Counted from the first letter of the stretch, positions 6,693 through 13,548 are shown. The stretch: 19,296 nt of DNA from JAQGMJ01 sp036498945 (GCA_036498945.1 DASYEQ010000095.1:1-19296); one strand, 5' to 3'. Notes: generated by a model not told the origin, from the letters alone. Numbers and translations: made by a program.

Positions 6693-7493
6693 CTAGCGCG
6701 GGCCGGCGTCGAGCTGCACCACCCAGCCGTCGAGCTCGCGGCTGGCGGCGGGGAAGCGCTTGAGCACGTCGGGGTCGTGGCCTGGGATCACCAGTTGCGG
6801 CTTGTCGGTGAGGCTGTACAGGCGGCGGTAGCCTTCGAGCATGTCGCCGACGTTGTAGACGGCGGGGAAGGGGCGCTCCTGCTCCATGTTGGCGTAGAGG
6901 TGCGAGGAGTCGGAAGCCAGCACCATGGTGCCGGCCGCCGTGTTCACGCGCACCACCTGCAGGCCGTCGGTATGGCCGCCGACGCGGTGCACCGAGAGGC
7001 CCGGGGCGATCACCGAATCGCCGTCGTGGAATTGCACGCGCTTGTCGAACACGCGCTCGACCATGCGTGAGACGTCGCGCTTGTCGAACGGATGGGAGAG
7101 CGCCGAGTGGCACATGCAGCGGCCGGTGCAGTACTGCATCTCGCGGTCCTGCACGTGGTAGGTGGCCTTCGGGAACAGGTCGCGGTTGCCGGCGTGGTCG
7201 TAATGCATGTGGGTGATGATGATGTTTTCCACCTGCGCCGGGTCGATGCCGACCGCCTTCAGGCCTTCGTCAACCGGGCGCGTGGTCTGGCGCCCGCGCG
7301 CGTCGCCGTCCTTGCGGTCGAAGCCGGTATCGACGATGAAAGTACCCGCCGGCCCCATTACCGCCCAGACGAAATAGGCGAGCGGCATGTTGACGTCGTG
7401 CGGGTCGCCGCCGATGAAATTTTCGGCGGCGGGGCGGTCGTGGTGACCGTAGCGGATGGCGTAGACCTTGTAGGTCTCATCAAGGTTCGGCAT
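6693..7493 (-). CDS. Metallo-beta-lactamase-fold hydrolase, N-acyl homoserine lactonase (AHL lactonase) family
   Basis: A 266-residue dizinc hydrolase. The complete metal set of the AHL-lactonase group is visible: H95, H97, D99 and H100 in THMHYDHAG, then H174 (GGHTDG), D195 (ASDSSH) and H239 (IPGHDP). Family members open lactone rings, classically acyl homoserine lactones. In a catabolic cluster the substrate could instead be a pathway lactone. Cys122, Cys126 and Cys128 form an unusual Cys-rich patch (YCTGRCMCH) after the first metal motif. The ATG at 7493 was chosen over the in-frame ATG at 7580 because TTGGAGACAAGCC lies just before it and the longer form would translate through an operator and promoter. 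A LacI-type operator lies 36 bp upstream. Confidence 0.87.
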   Translation of the reverse strand: MPNLDETYKVYAIRYGHHDRPAAENFIGGDPHDVNMPLAYFVWAVMGPAGTFIVDTGFDRKDGDARGRQTTRPVDEGLKAVGIDPAQVENIIITHMHYDHAGNRDLFPKATYHVQDREMQYCTGRCMCHSALSHPFDKRDVSRMVERVFDKRVQFHDGDSVIAPGLSVHRVGGHTDGLQVVRVNTAAGTMVLASDSSHLYANMEQERPFPAVYNVGDMLEGYRRLYSLTDKPQLVIPGHDPDVLKRFPAASRELDGWVVQLDAGPR

Positions 7494-7525
7494 GGCTTGT
7501 CTCCAAGTCTTTGTTTTTGCAGCGT

Positions 7526-7545
7526 GAATGATAACGATAACAGAA
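7526..7545. promoter_or_regulatory. LacI-type operator 4 (lactonase gene)
   Basis: The core TGATAACGATAACA (7529-7542) matches the site at 6283-6302 over TGATAACGATA and ends in the same ACA/nCA arm as other sites. Its dyad is weaker than at the other three. It is 36-49 bp upstream of the lactonase start and a few bases from the -35 of the opposing promoter. Confidence 0.5.
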
Positions 7546-7549
7546 ACGG

Positions 7550-7577
7550 TTGACTGATTGTATGACAAGCCTATAAT
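7550..7577 (+). promoter_or_regulatory. Sigma70 promoter of the PcaC-like gene
   Basis: TTGACT (7550-7555; 5 of 6) is followed by a 16-bp spacer and a consensus TATAAT (7572-7577). This is the best promoter in the window and drives the plus strand towards the PcaC-like gene at 7665. Confidence 0.8.
7558..7568. promoter_or_regulatory. FCD-GntR operator box inside promoter spacer
   Basis: TTGTATGACAA fits the TNGTnnnACNA consensus recognised by FadR/FCD-type GntR regulators exactly, with perfect TTGT/ACAA arms. It lies wholly between the -35 and -10 of the plus-strand promoter, a position that should block RNA polymerase. The FCD-GntR protein encoded at 12838 is the obvious candidate. Confidence 0.6.
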
Positions 7578-7664
7578 CATTCAAATGATTTCGTGCATCA
7601 GCGATGCGCGAAGCCCCCGAAATGCGCGGCACGTACGCGCTCTTTTCATCACGGAAAAACGACC

Positions 7665-8057
7665 ATGGAAGACAATTCCCGCTTCGACAAGGGCTTCAAG
7701 AACCGCAAGGAGGTGCTCGGCGCCCCGCACGTGGAAAAGTCCTGGGCCAGCGCCGACGAATTCAACCGCCCGATGCAAAAGATGGTCACCGAGACCTGCT
7801 GGGGCGACATCTGGGGCGACCCCGCGCTGCCGTTCAAGACGCGCAGCATGATCAACATCGCCATGCTAACCGCGATGAGCCAGCACCATGAGCTCGGCGT
7901 GCACGTGAAGGGCGCGCTGAAAAACGGCGTCACCAAGGACGAGATCCGCGCCATCCTGATGCAGGCGGCGATCTATTGCGGCGCGCCGGTCGGGCTGGCC
8001 GCCTTCCGCGTCGCCACCGAGGCGATCAAGGCCTACGAGGCCGAGAACAAGTCCTGA
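7665..8057 (+). CDS. Carboxymuconolactone decarboxylase family protein (PcaC-like)
   Basis: A 130-residue single-domain protein, the size of 4-carboxymuconolactone decarboxylase. Blocks GDIWGDPALPFKTRSMINIAML (47-68, spanning the PcaC GDIWxxPxLPxxTRSxxxIAML pattern), ELGVHVKGALKNGVTKDEI and MQAAIYCGAP fit PcaC rather than the AhpD peroxidase branch. E76 and H80 correspond to conserved active-site positions; the AhpD CxxC pair is absent. PcaC converts 4-carboxymuconolactone to 3-oxoadipate enol-lactone in the beta-ketoadipate pathway, but no other pca genes are nearby, so an analogous substrate is more likely than the canonical one. The ATG lacks a strong ribosome site (GGAAAAA about 8 nt upstream). 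Transcription starts from the strong GntR-boxed promoter and a hairpin follows the stop codon. Confidence 0.85.
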   Translation: MEDNSRFDKGFKNRKEVLGAPHVEKSWASADEFNRPMQKMVTETCWGDIWGDPALPFKTRSMINIAMLTAMSQHHELGVHVKGALKNGVTKDEIRAILMQAAIYCGAPVGLAAFRVATEAIKAYEAENKS

Positions 8058-8068
8058 GGAATCATTGA

Positions 8069-8091
8069 TTAAGTGGGCTACGCCCCCTTAA
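8069..8091 (+). terminator. Hairpin after the PcaC-like gene (possible terminator)
   Basis: TTAAGTGGGC (8069-8078) pairs with GCCCCCTTAA (8082-8091) with one mismatch around a 3-nt loop, 11 nt after the stop codon. No long T-run follows, but the base of the stem is TTAA on both sides. Two smaller GC-rich hairpins follow at 8095-8112 and 8111-8126. Confidence 0.5.
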
Positions 8092-8140
8092 CAACCCCTG
8101 AAATCAGAGGGGGAGTGCACCCTCCCACATTCCGAATTCG

Positions 8141-8155
8141 ATACTTGTTCAGTAT
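8141..8155. repeat. Short inverted repeat in transporter upstream region
   Basis: ATACT and AGTAT are perfect 5-bp arms around TGTTC, 128 bp upstream of the transporter start codon. It may be a regulator site. I find no clear sigma70 promoter in 8127-8282, so the transporter may depend on read-through or an atypical promoter. Confidence 0.3.
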
Positions 8156-8282
8156 TTACCTGAGTTTTGCAGTAACCGTGCCCCTGGCCGGGCGCGTAAA
8201 AATATAAGCGGTAAGAGCAGGAAGAAAGCCGCGTGCCTTTGCGCGGAATAACAGAACTATTACTACACATAGGAGACAGACG

Positions 8283-9629
8283 ATGGGCACCATCGCCGCA
8301 CCCGGGTATTCCGCTGTCGGAGCGCAGCAGAGCGTCGAGCAAAAGCGCAAGGCCGCCGTTCGCGGCGCCTTCCTTTCCGAGTACATCGACATGTTCGACA
8401 TCTACCTGCCGGTAGTCGTCCTGTCGCCGATCCTTGCCTACTTCCAGCCGCCGCACCTCGACGCCGCCACCGACGCCATCCTGGGTTCGCTGGTGTTCAT
8501 GACCACCTTCCTCGGGCGGCCCCTGGGCTCCATCATCTTCGGCATCTTTGCCGACCGCATCGGCCGGCGCAGGGCCACCATCATCTCGGTGGCGGGCTTC
8601 GGCGTCGTCACCCTGCTGATCGCACTGCTGCCCGGCTATGAAACATGGGGCCTGGCCTCCTACGTATTGCTGATCCTGTTGCGCTTCGTCGACGGCATCT
8701 TTCTCGGCGGCGGCTACACCGGCGCGCACCCGCTGGCGCTGGAATACTCGAAAAAGGCCGAGCGCGGTTTCGTCGGCGGGCTGATCATCGCCGCCTTCCC
8801 CGCCGCCTACGTCACCATCAACCTGGTGTCGATGGCCACCTTCGCCATCTTCCCGCTCGACGGCATGCATTCCCCGTATGCGCAGATCGGCTGGCGCGTT
8901 CCCTTCATCATCGGCGCCGCTCTGGCCGGCTGGCTGACGATGTACTACATCAACAAGGTCTCCGAGTCCGACATCTGGGAAGGCGAGAAGATCGCGAAAA
9001 AGACGCCAAAATCGCCCTTCGCCGAGCTGCTGCGCGGCCGCGGTCTGGTGGTGCTGCTGCAGGTGATGCTGATGATGACCGGCTACTGGCTGACGCAGAA
9101 CCTGCTTACCATCTTCATGCCCAGCGGCGTGCTGGTGAAGGGCCTGCATCTGACCGGCGTGCAGATGTCGCTCACCCTGATGATTACCTACACGATCATG
9201 TTCTTCAGCTACACCGGCTTCGGCGTACTGGGCCAGCGCATCGGCCGCCGCAAATTCCTCATGTGGTGCGGCCCGGCGATTGCCACCGTCGGCGCCGGCC
9301 TGATGTACGTGCTGGCCAATTCGCAAGGCGCGCCGCTGTGGCAGATCATCGTCACCGTGGTGGTGATGGCGGTGGTGATCAGTGCGCCCTGGGGCGTGAT
9401 CCTGGCGTATGTGAACGAGCGCTTCAGCACGGAAGTGCGCGCCACCGGCTTCGGCATCGGCTTTTCGCTCTCGGTGGTGATTCCTTCCTTCTACGCCTTC
9501 TACCTGAACTGGCTTGGGCAAGCGGGGATACCCGGGAACCTGGCGCCTTCGCTGCTGCTGATACTCGGCGGCATCCTCGGCATCGTCGGCGCTTCGCTCG
9601 GGCCGGAGACCAAGGACGTGGATTTCTGA
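8283..9629 (+). CDS. MFS transporter, metabolite:H+ symporter (MHS-like)
   Basis: A 448-residue inner-membrane protein with about 12 hydrophobic segments. The MFS signature between TM2 and TM3 is GIFADRIGRRR (about residues 92-102), with a second copy-like GQRIGRRKF in the C-terminal half. Acidic and aromatic residues in the first TM (YIDMFDIYLPVVVL) and the RFVDGIFLGGGYTGAHPLALEY block fit the MHS/sugar-porter branch that imports organic acids such as shikimate, 2-oxoglutarate or aromatic acids. AGGAGA 8 nt before the ATG supports the start. It heads a plus-strand run of catabolic genes, so it probably imports the pathway substrate. The specific substrate is unknown. Confidence 0.88.
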   Translation: MGTIAAPGYSAVGAQQSVEQKRKAAVRGAFLSEYIDMFDIYLPVVVLSPILAYFQPPHLDAATDAILGSLVFMTTFLGRPLGSIIFGIFADRIGRRRATIISVAGFGVVTLLIALLPGYETWGLASYVLLILLRFVDGIFLGGGYTGAHPLALEYSKKAERGFVGGLIIAAFPAAYVTINLVSMATFAIFPLDGMHSPYAQIGWRVPFIIGAALAGWLTMYYINKVSESDIWEGEKIAKKTPKSPFAELLRGRGLVVLLQVMLMMTGYWLTQNLLTIFMPSGVLVKGLHLTGVQMSLTLMITYTIMFFSYTGFGVLGQRIGRRKFLMWCGPAIATVGAGLMYVLANSQGAPLWQIIVTVVVMAVVISAPWGVILAYVNERFSTEVRATGFGIGFSLSVVIPSFYAFYLNWLGQAGIPGNLAPSLLLILGGILGIVGASLGPETKDVDF

Positions 9630-9660
9630 TCAAGTCATCCTTGAATTCGAGAGCAACAAG

Positions 9661-10554
9661 ATGAGCAACAAACGAGTCGGTTTCATCGGGCTTGGCAATA
9701 TGGGCGGCCGCATGACGCGCCGCCTGGTGGATGCCGGTGTCGCGGTCCTGGGCTACGACGTTTCCCCGGACCGCGCGCAGGCTTGCGGCGCCACGCCCGC
9801 GAAAACCATCCGGGAAGTGGTGGAGGGCAGCGACATCATTCTCCTGTCGCTGCCCGATAGCCCGGTGGTGGAAAAGGTGTGCGAGGCGGCCGACGGCATC
9901 CTCGCCGCCTGCCGTTCCGGGCAGGTGGTGGTGGACCTGAGCACCGCGGCCGCCAGTTCCACCATGCGCCTGAATGGCGTATTCAAGGAACGCGGCGTTA
10001 CCTTCATCGACGCCGGCATTTCCGGCGGCGCGGCGGCGGCGGAAAAGGGCACCCTCACGCTGATGATAGGCGGCGACGCCACAGCGATCGAAGCGGTGCT
10101 GTGGGTATTCAAGCCGTTTTCCACCAAGGCGGTGGTGATGGGCGCCTCCGGCGCCGGCCACATCACCAAGACGCTCAACAACTTTCTCAACGCCGTCACG
10201 CTGGCCTCCACAGCGGAGGTGATGGTGGCGGCGAAAAAGGCCAGGCTCGACCTGCACAAGGTGCTGGAAGTGATCAACAGCTCGAGCGGTGTCAGTTTCG
10301 CTTCGCTCAACCGTTTTCCGAAAATCATCGAGGGCGACTACCTCGAAGGCGGCCTGACCAACAAGCTGATGACCAAGGACGTGGTCCTCTATTGCGACCT
10401 GGCGCATGCGCTGGGCGTCTCCTCGCTCAATTCCTCCGGGCCGATGGCCAGCTTCGGCCTGGCCACGGCCCTGGGTTATGGCGATAAGATCAGCAACCGC
10501 GTGGTCGATGCCATCGGTGACGTGTCGGGCGGTGTGCGCCTGAAAGACCAATAA
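9661..10554 (+). CDS. Beta-hydroxyacid dehydrogenase (3-hydroxyisobutyrate dehydrogenase family), second copy
   Basis: A 297-residue NAD(P)-dependent dehydrogenase with VGFIGLGNMGGRM (6-18), ISGGAAAAEKG (120-130) and catalytic K170 with N174 in KTLNN. It lies 31 bp after the transporter gene and 19 bp before the cupin gene, so all three probably share a transcript. The usual DAPVSGG is DAGISGG here, and the interdomain segment differs from that of the copy at 2451-3353, which suggests a different substrate rather than a recent duplication. Confidence 0.9.
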   Translation: MSNKRVGFIGLGNMGGRMTRRLVDAGVAVLGYDVSPDRAQACGATPAKTIREVVEGSDIILLSLPDSPVVEKVCEAADGILAACRSGQVVVDLSTAAASSTMRLNGVFKERGVTFIDAGISGGAAAAEKGTLTLMIGGDATAIEAVLWVFKPFSTKAVVMGASGAGHITKTLNNFLNAVTLASTAEVMVAAKKARLDLHKVLEVINSSSGVSFASLNRFPKIIEGDYLEGGLTNKLMTKDVVLYCDLAHALGVSSLNSSGPMASFGLATALGYGDKISNRVVDAIGDVSGGVRLKDQ

Positions 10555-10573
10555 TCTCTCTAGGAGTTTTGCA

Positions 10574-10981
10574 ATGAAAGTATTCCGTAGCCGTGCTGGC
10601 CAGCCATCGGAAAACCGCACCCAGACCTTCACCGGCACCGTCTGGGCCGACCCGGTGATGCCGACCACCGACAAGATCACCATCGGCAACGTCAGCTTCG
10701 CCCCTGGTTCGCGCACCTTCTGGCATTCGCACGAGCAGGGGCAGATCCTGGTCGTCAGTTCCGGCACCGGCTACGTCTGCAAGGAAGGCGAGGAGCCGCA
10801 CGAGATCCGCACCGGCGACGTGGTGTGGATCGCTGCCGGCGAGCGCCACTGGCACGGCGCCGGCAGCGACAGCTACATGGTGCACATGGCGACCTCCCTC
10901 GGCGTCACCCAGTGGGCCGAAGAAGTGCCCGAAGAGGTCTACCGCAAGGCGGTGGGCAACAATCCGCCGAAAAAGCTCTGA
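10574..10981 (+). CDS. Single-domain cupin, Mn-cupin hydroxynitrile lyase-like (GtHNL family)
   Basis: A 135-residue single-domain cupin. The metal set is H51, H53, Q57 and H92 (FWHSHEQGQ and GERHWHG). The Gln in place of the usual Glu is the 3-His/1-Gln set of the Granulicella Mn-cupin hydroxynitrile lyase family, and the flanks agree (TFTGTVWADP near the start, GDVVWIAAGERHWHGA, W-x-E-x-V near the end). Most relatives are not true lyases of cyanohydrins and have unknown substrates; many are encoded beside or fused to CMD-family proteins, and a tandem CMD gene follows directly here. AGGAG lies about 8 nt before ATG. A sugar- or aromatic-acid-related isomerase/lyase role is possible. Confidence 0.82.
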   Translation: MKVFRSRAGQPSENRTQTFTGTVWADPVMPTTDKITIGNVSFAPGSRTFWHSHEQGQILVVSSGTGYVCKEGEEPHEIRTGDVVWIAAGERHWHGAGSDSYMVHMATSLGVTQWAEEVPEEVYRKAVGNNPPKKL

Positions 10982-11026
10982 CCTTTCGAGAAAAAGCGCG
11001 CGGCTGACACGCCGCCGCGCCCCATC

Positions 11027-11806
11027 ATGCCGCCGCCCGCACTCACCGCCGAACAGCAGCAGATCAAGGCTGAGTTCCTGCGCGTGCATGGCGACTGGAA
11101 CGACGGGCTCGACAGCCTGCTGCGCTTAAACAGCGCCTTCTTCCGCGCCTACGTCGATTTCTCCGCCGTTCCCTGGAAAAAGAACCACCTGGACGACAAG
11201 GTGAAAGCCTTCGTCGCCATCACCGCGTGTACGGCCTGCACGTACCTGTATGCGCCCGGCGTCGAGCATCACGTGCGCGCCGCCTTGCGCGCCGGCGCCA
11301 CCCGCGAAGAGCTGGTCGAAGTGCTGCAACTGGCGAGCACGGTGGGTATCCACGCCTCCAACGTGGGCGTGCCGGTGCTGCTCGAAGTGCTGGAGGAAGA
11401 GGGCTTGCGCAAAGGTGCGGCGCCCCTGGACGCGCGCCGCGAAGCCTTGAAGCAAAGCTTTGTCAAGAACCGCGGCTACTGGCATCCCTCCTGGGAAGGC
11501 CTGCTGGAACTCGATCCCGAGCTGTTCGAGACTTACGTCGAATTCTCCTCGGTGGCCTGGCGCACGGGGGTGCTCGAGCCCAAGGTCAAGGAATTCATGT
11601 ATTGCGCCTTTGACGCCGCCGCTACCCACTTGTACGTGCCTGGCCTCAAGCTGCACATGCGCAACGCGTTGCGCTACGGCGCCACCGCCGAAGAACTGAT
11701 GGAAGTGCTGGAGATCGTCTCCACCATCGGCATCCACGGCGCCCTGCTGGGTGCGCCCGTCGTTGCCGCCGCACTGGCGGAACGCCAGGCGGAAAGTCCA
11801 CGATGA
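11027..11806 (+). CDS. Tandem carboxymuconolactone decarboxylase/AhpD-fold protein (two CMD domains)
   Basis: A 259-residue protein made of two CMD/AhpD-like repeats, about residues 15-122 and 143-250, aligning with a constant offset of 128 residues (for example LYAPGVEHHVRAALRAGATREELVEVL against LYVPGLKLHMRNALRYGATAEELMEVL). Repeat 1 keeps a CxxC pair (C68, C71) and H82. Repeat 2 has D196 and A199 at the Cys positions but keeps H210, so only the first half could do thiol chemistry. No ribosome site precedes the ATG and no other start is apparent. The last four bases overlap the next gene (ATGA), so translation is coupled. It follows the cupin gene, a common partnership. Function unknown. 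Confidence 0.82.
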   Translation: MPPPALTAEQQQIKAEFLRVHGDWNDGLDSLLRLNSAFFRAYVDFSAVPWKKNHLDDKVKAFVAITACTACTYLYAPGVEHHVRAALRAGATREELVEVLQLASTVGIHASNVGVPVLLEVLEEEGLRKGAAPLDARREALKQSFVKNRGYWHPSWEGLLELDPELFETYVEFSSVAWRTGVLEPKVKEFMYCAFDAAATHLYVPGLKLHMRNALRYGATAEELMEVLEIVSTIGIHGALLGAPVVAAALAERQAESPR

Positions 11807-12780
11807 AAATCGCCATCGACCGCGCCTGCGAGATCGCCGCGCAAAGCCTGGAAAAACTGGGCCTGGCGCCGGCGGATGCGCGTGCCGCCGCCCTGCACCT
11901 GATCGACTGCGAAGTGCGCGGCCTGGGCTACGCGGGCCTGGCGCGCATTCTTTCCATCGCCGAGCGCCTGCGCGCCCAGCCGGCGCCGCCGCAACCCATC
12001 CGCATTCTCAGGGAAAGCCCGGTATCGGCACGCCTGGACGGCGGCGACCAGCTCGGCTACCTCGTCGCCGAGCGCGCCACCGAGATGGCGATCGCCAAGG
12101 CGAAGGTGTCCGGCATCGGCATCGTCGGCGCCAACAACACCTGGTACACCGGCATGCTCTCCTACTATGCCGAGCGTGTGGTGGCGCAGGACATGGTGGC
12201 GCTGCTGTTCTCCAACGCCTCGCCCTGGGTGGCGCCCGAAGGCGGCAGCGAAGGGCGCTTCGGCACCAACCCGGTGTGCGCCGCCTTTCCCAGCGACGAA
12301 GAACCGGTGATCTGGGACATCGGTACCTCCAACATCATTCACGCGCAAGTGGTGCTGGCCAAGCGCCTGGGCCAGCCCTTGCCGGCCAACGCCGCCTTCG
12401 GCCCCGACGGCGCGCCCACCACCGACCCGCAAGCCGCGCTCGCCGGCGCGCTCGCCCCTTGGGGCGGGCATCGCGGCAGCGGCCTGGCGCTGGTGGTGCA
12501 GATGATGGGCATGCTGGCCGGCTCGCCGATGATGCCGGGCGAGTTGCGCGATTTCGGTTATGTCGCCATCGTGATCCGCCCGGACATCCTCACCGATACC
12601 GCCCAGTTCAAGCACGAGGTTGCCGCCTACGCGCGCACCGTGCGCGCCACCCGGCCGCGGTCGGCGGATGCGCCGGTGCGCATGCCCTTCGATCGCTCGC
12701 GCGCGCAGCGTGCCGAGGTGCTGGAACGCGGCTGGATCGAGGTGCCGGATGCGGCGCTTGGCGCACTCGAACGCCTGTAA
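11803..12780 (+). CDS. Ldh_2 (malate/L-lactate/ketogulonate reductase) family oxidoreductase lacking the catalytic His
   Basis: A 325-residue protein of the Ldh_2 family (malate/sulfolactate dehydrogenases and diketogulonate reductase). Recognisable blocks are ATEMAIAKAKVSGIGIVGANNTWYTG, FGTNPVCAAFPS (NADH-binding loop), WDIGTS and GGHRGSGLALVVQ. The family-invariant Ser-His-Gly at the active site reads Tyr43-Ala44-Gly45 here (RGLGYAGLAR), so the catalytic His is replaced by Ala. The protein may use another base, bind rather than convert its ligand, or be inactive. The frame is intact and the gene is translationally coupled to the tandem CMD gene, so this is not simple decay. The substrate is probably a 2-hydroxy or 2-oxo acid if it is an enzyme at all. 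Confidence 0.83.
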   Translation: MKIAIDRACEIAAQSLEKLGLAPADARAAALHLIDCEVRGLGYAGLARILSIAERLRAQPAPPQPIRILRESPVSARLDGGDQLGYLVAERATEMAIAKAKVSGIGIVGANNTWYTGMLSYYAERVVAQDMVALLFSNASPWVAPEGGSEGRFGTNPVCAAFPSDEEPVIWDIGTSNIIHAQVVLAKRLGQPLPANAAFGPDGAPTTDPQAALAGALAPWGGHRGSGLALVVQMMGMLAGSPMMPGELRDFGYVAIVIRPDILTDTAQFKHEVAAYARTVRATRPRSADAPVRMPFDRSRAQRAEVLERGWIEVPDAALGALERL

Positions 12781-12794
12781 GGCCGCGGCGGCCT
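12780..12794 (+). terminator. Small GC hairpin after the Ldh_2 gene
   Basis: AGGCCG and CGGCCT form a 6-bp stem with a 3-nt loop right at the stop codon. No T-run follows, so termination is doubtful; it may only mark the end of the operon before the regulator gene. Confidence 0.3.
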
Positions 12795-12795
12795 C

Positions 12796-12812
12796 TTGTA
12801 TGATGGGCATCA
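12796..12812. promoter_or_regulatory. GntR half-site and palindrome upstream of the gntR-family gene
   Basis: TTGTATGA (12796-12803) repeats the first eight bases of the FCD-GntR box at 7558. It runs into a second dyad, TGATG-GG-CATCA (12801-12812). The site is 26-42 bp upstream of the regulator's ATG and suggests autoregulation. Confidence 0.4.
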
Positions 12813-12837
12813 CTACATAACGCACAGAGAAACAGGG

Positions 12838-13548
12838 ATGGGAGAACTTGAACTGGGCCTGCTGCAGCGGGAAACCCTGCGGCACCAGATAGAAAACGCG
12901 CTGCGCCAGGCGATCATGACCGGGCGCTACCCACCCGGCACGCGCCTGGTCGAGCGCGAACTGTGCGAGACCTTCGGCGTCAGCCGCACCTCGGTGCGCG
13001 AGGCCCTGCGCCGGCTGGAAGCCGAAAAGCTGGTGCGCAACTTCCCCAACAAGGGGCCGGTGGTCGCCACCATCAGCAAGAGCGAAGCCGCCGGGCTCTA
13101 CGCGATGCGCGCGCTGCTGGAGGGTTATGCCGCCGGTGAATTCGCGCGCCACGCCAGCGAGCAGGCGATCATGCGCTTCGGCGAAGTGGCCAAGACCTTG
13201 CGTGCGGTGGCCACAAGCGGCGACCAGGCCAGCGTGCTGATGGCCAAGACCAAGCTCTACGACGTGATGCTGGACAACTGCGGCAACAGCGTGGTCAAGG
13301 AGGTGCTGACCAGCCTCTACTCGCGCATCAACCTGCTGCGCGCCACCTCCCTCATGCACCCTGACCGCCTGCCTTCCAGCCTGCGCGAGATCGACCGCGT
13401 CTTCCGCGCCTTCAAGGCGCGTGATGCAGAGGGCGCCGAAGCCGCGATGCGCGCGCACGTGGTCAATGCGCAAAAAGCGGCGATGCGCATGCTGGAGCAG
13501 GTGCAAGGGCGCGCGCCGGAAAAAGGCGCCGCCGCCACGGCGAAATAG
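12838..13548 (+). CDS. GntR-family transcriptional regulator, FCD (FadR-like) subfamily
   Basis: A 236-residue regulator. Residues about 12-80 form the winged helix (LRQAIMTGRYPPGTRLVERELCETFGVSRTSVREALRRLE), followed by an all-helical FCD effector domain. FCD domains normally bind a metal through one Asp and three His. Here the matching positions read K137, Y141 and I185, with only the last, H207 (AMRAHV), kept, so ligand sensing is probably metal-independent. The ATG at 12838 is preferred to the in-frame ATG at 12796, which would translate the operator half-site; the ribosome site is weak either way. The obvious target is the TTGTATGACAA box at 7558 and its own upstream half-site. Confidence 0.9.
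   Translation: MGELELGLLQRETLRHQIENALRQAIMTGRYPPGTRLVERELCETFGVSRTSVREALRRLEAEKLVRNFPNKGPVVATISKSEAAGLYAMRALLEGYAAGEFARHASEQAIMRFGEVAKTLRAVATSGDQASVLMAKTKLYDVMLDNCGNSVVKEVLTSLYSRINLLRATSLMHPDRLPSSLREIDRVFRAFKARDAEGAEAAMRAHVVNAQKAAMRMLEQVQGRAPEKGAAATAK

Noticed and set aside
6693..7580. A 295-residue version of the lactonase starting at 7580
   Set aside because: It would translate through a LacI-type operator and the opposing promoter, while the ATG at 7493 has a good ribosome site.
7665..8057. Naming the CMD protein pcaC of the beta-ketoadipate pathway
   Set aside because: The motifs fit PcaC, but no other protocatechuate-pathway gene is present and regulation is by a GntR-type box, so the canonical substrate is not supported.
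8088..9521. Minus-strand open frame of 477 codons opposite the transporter gene
   Set aside because: It is extremely His/Gln/Asp-rich, the reverse image of a membrane protein, and has no ribosome site or family signature.
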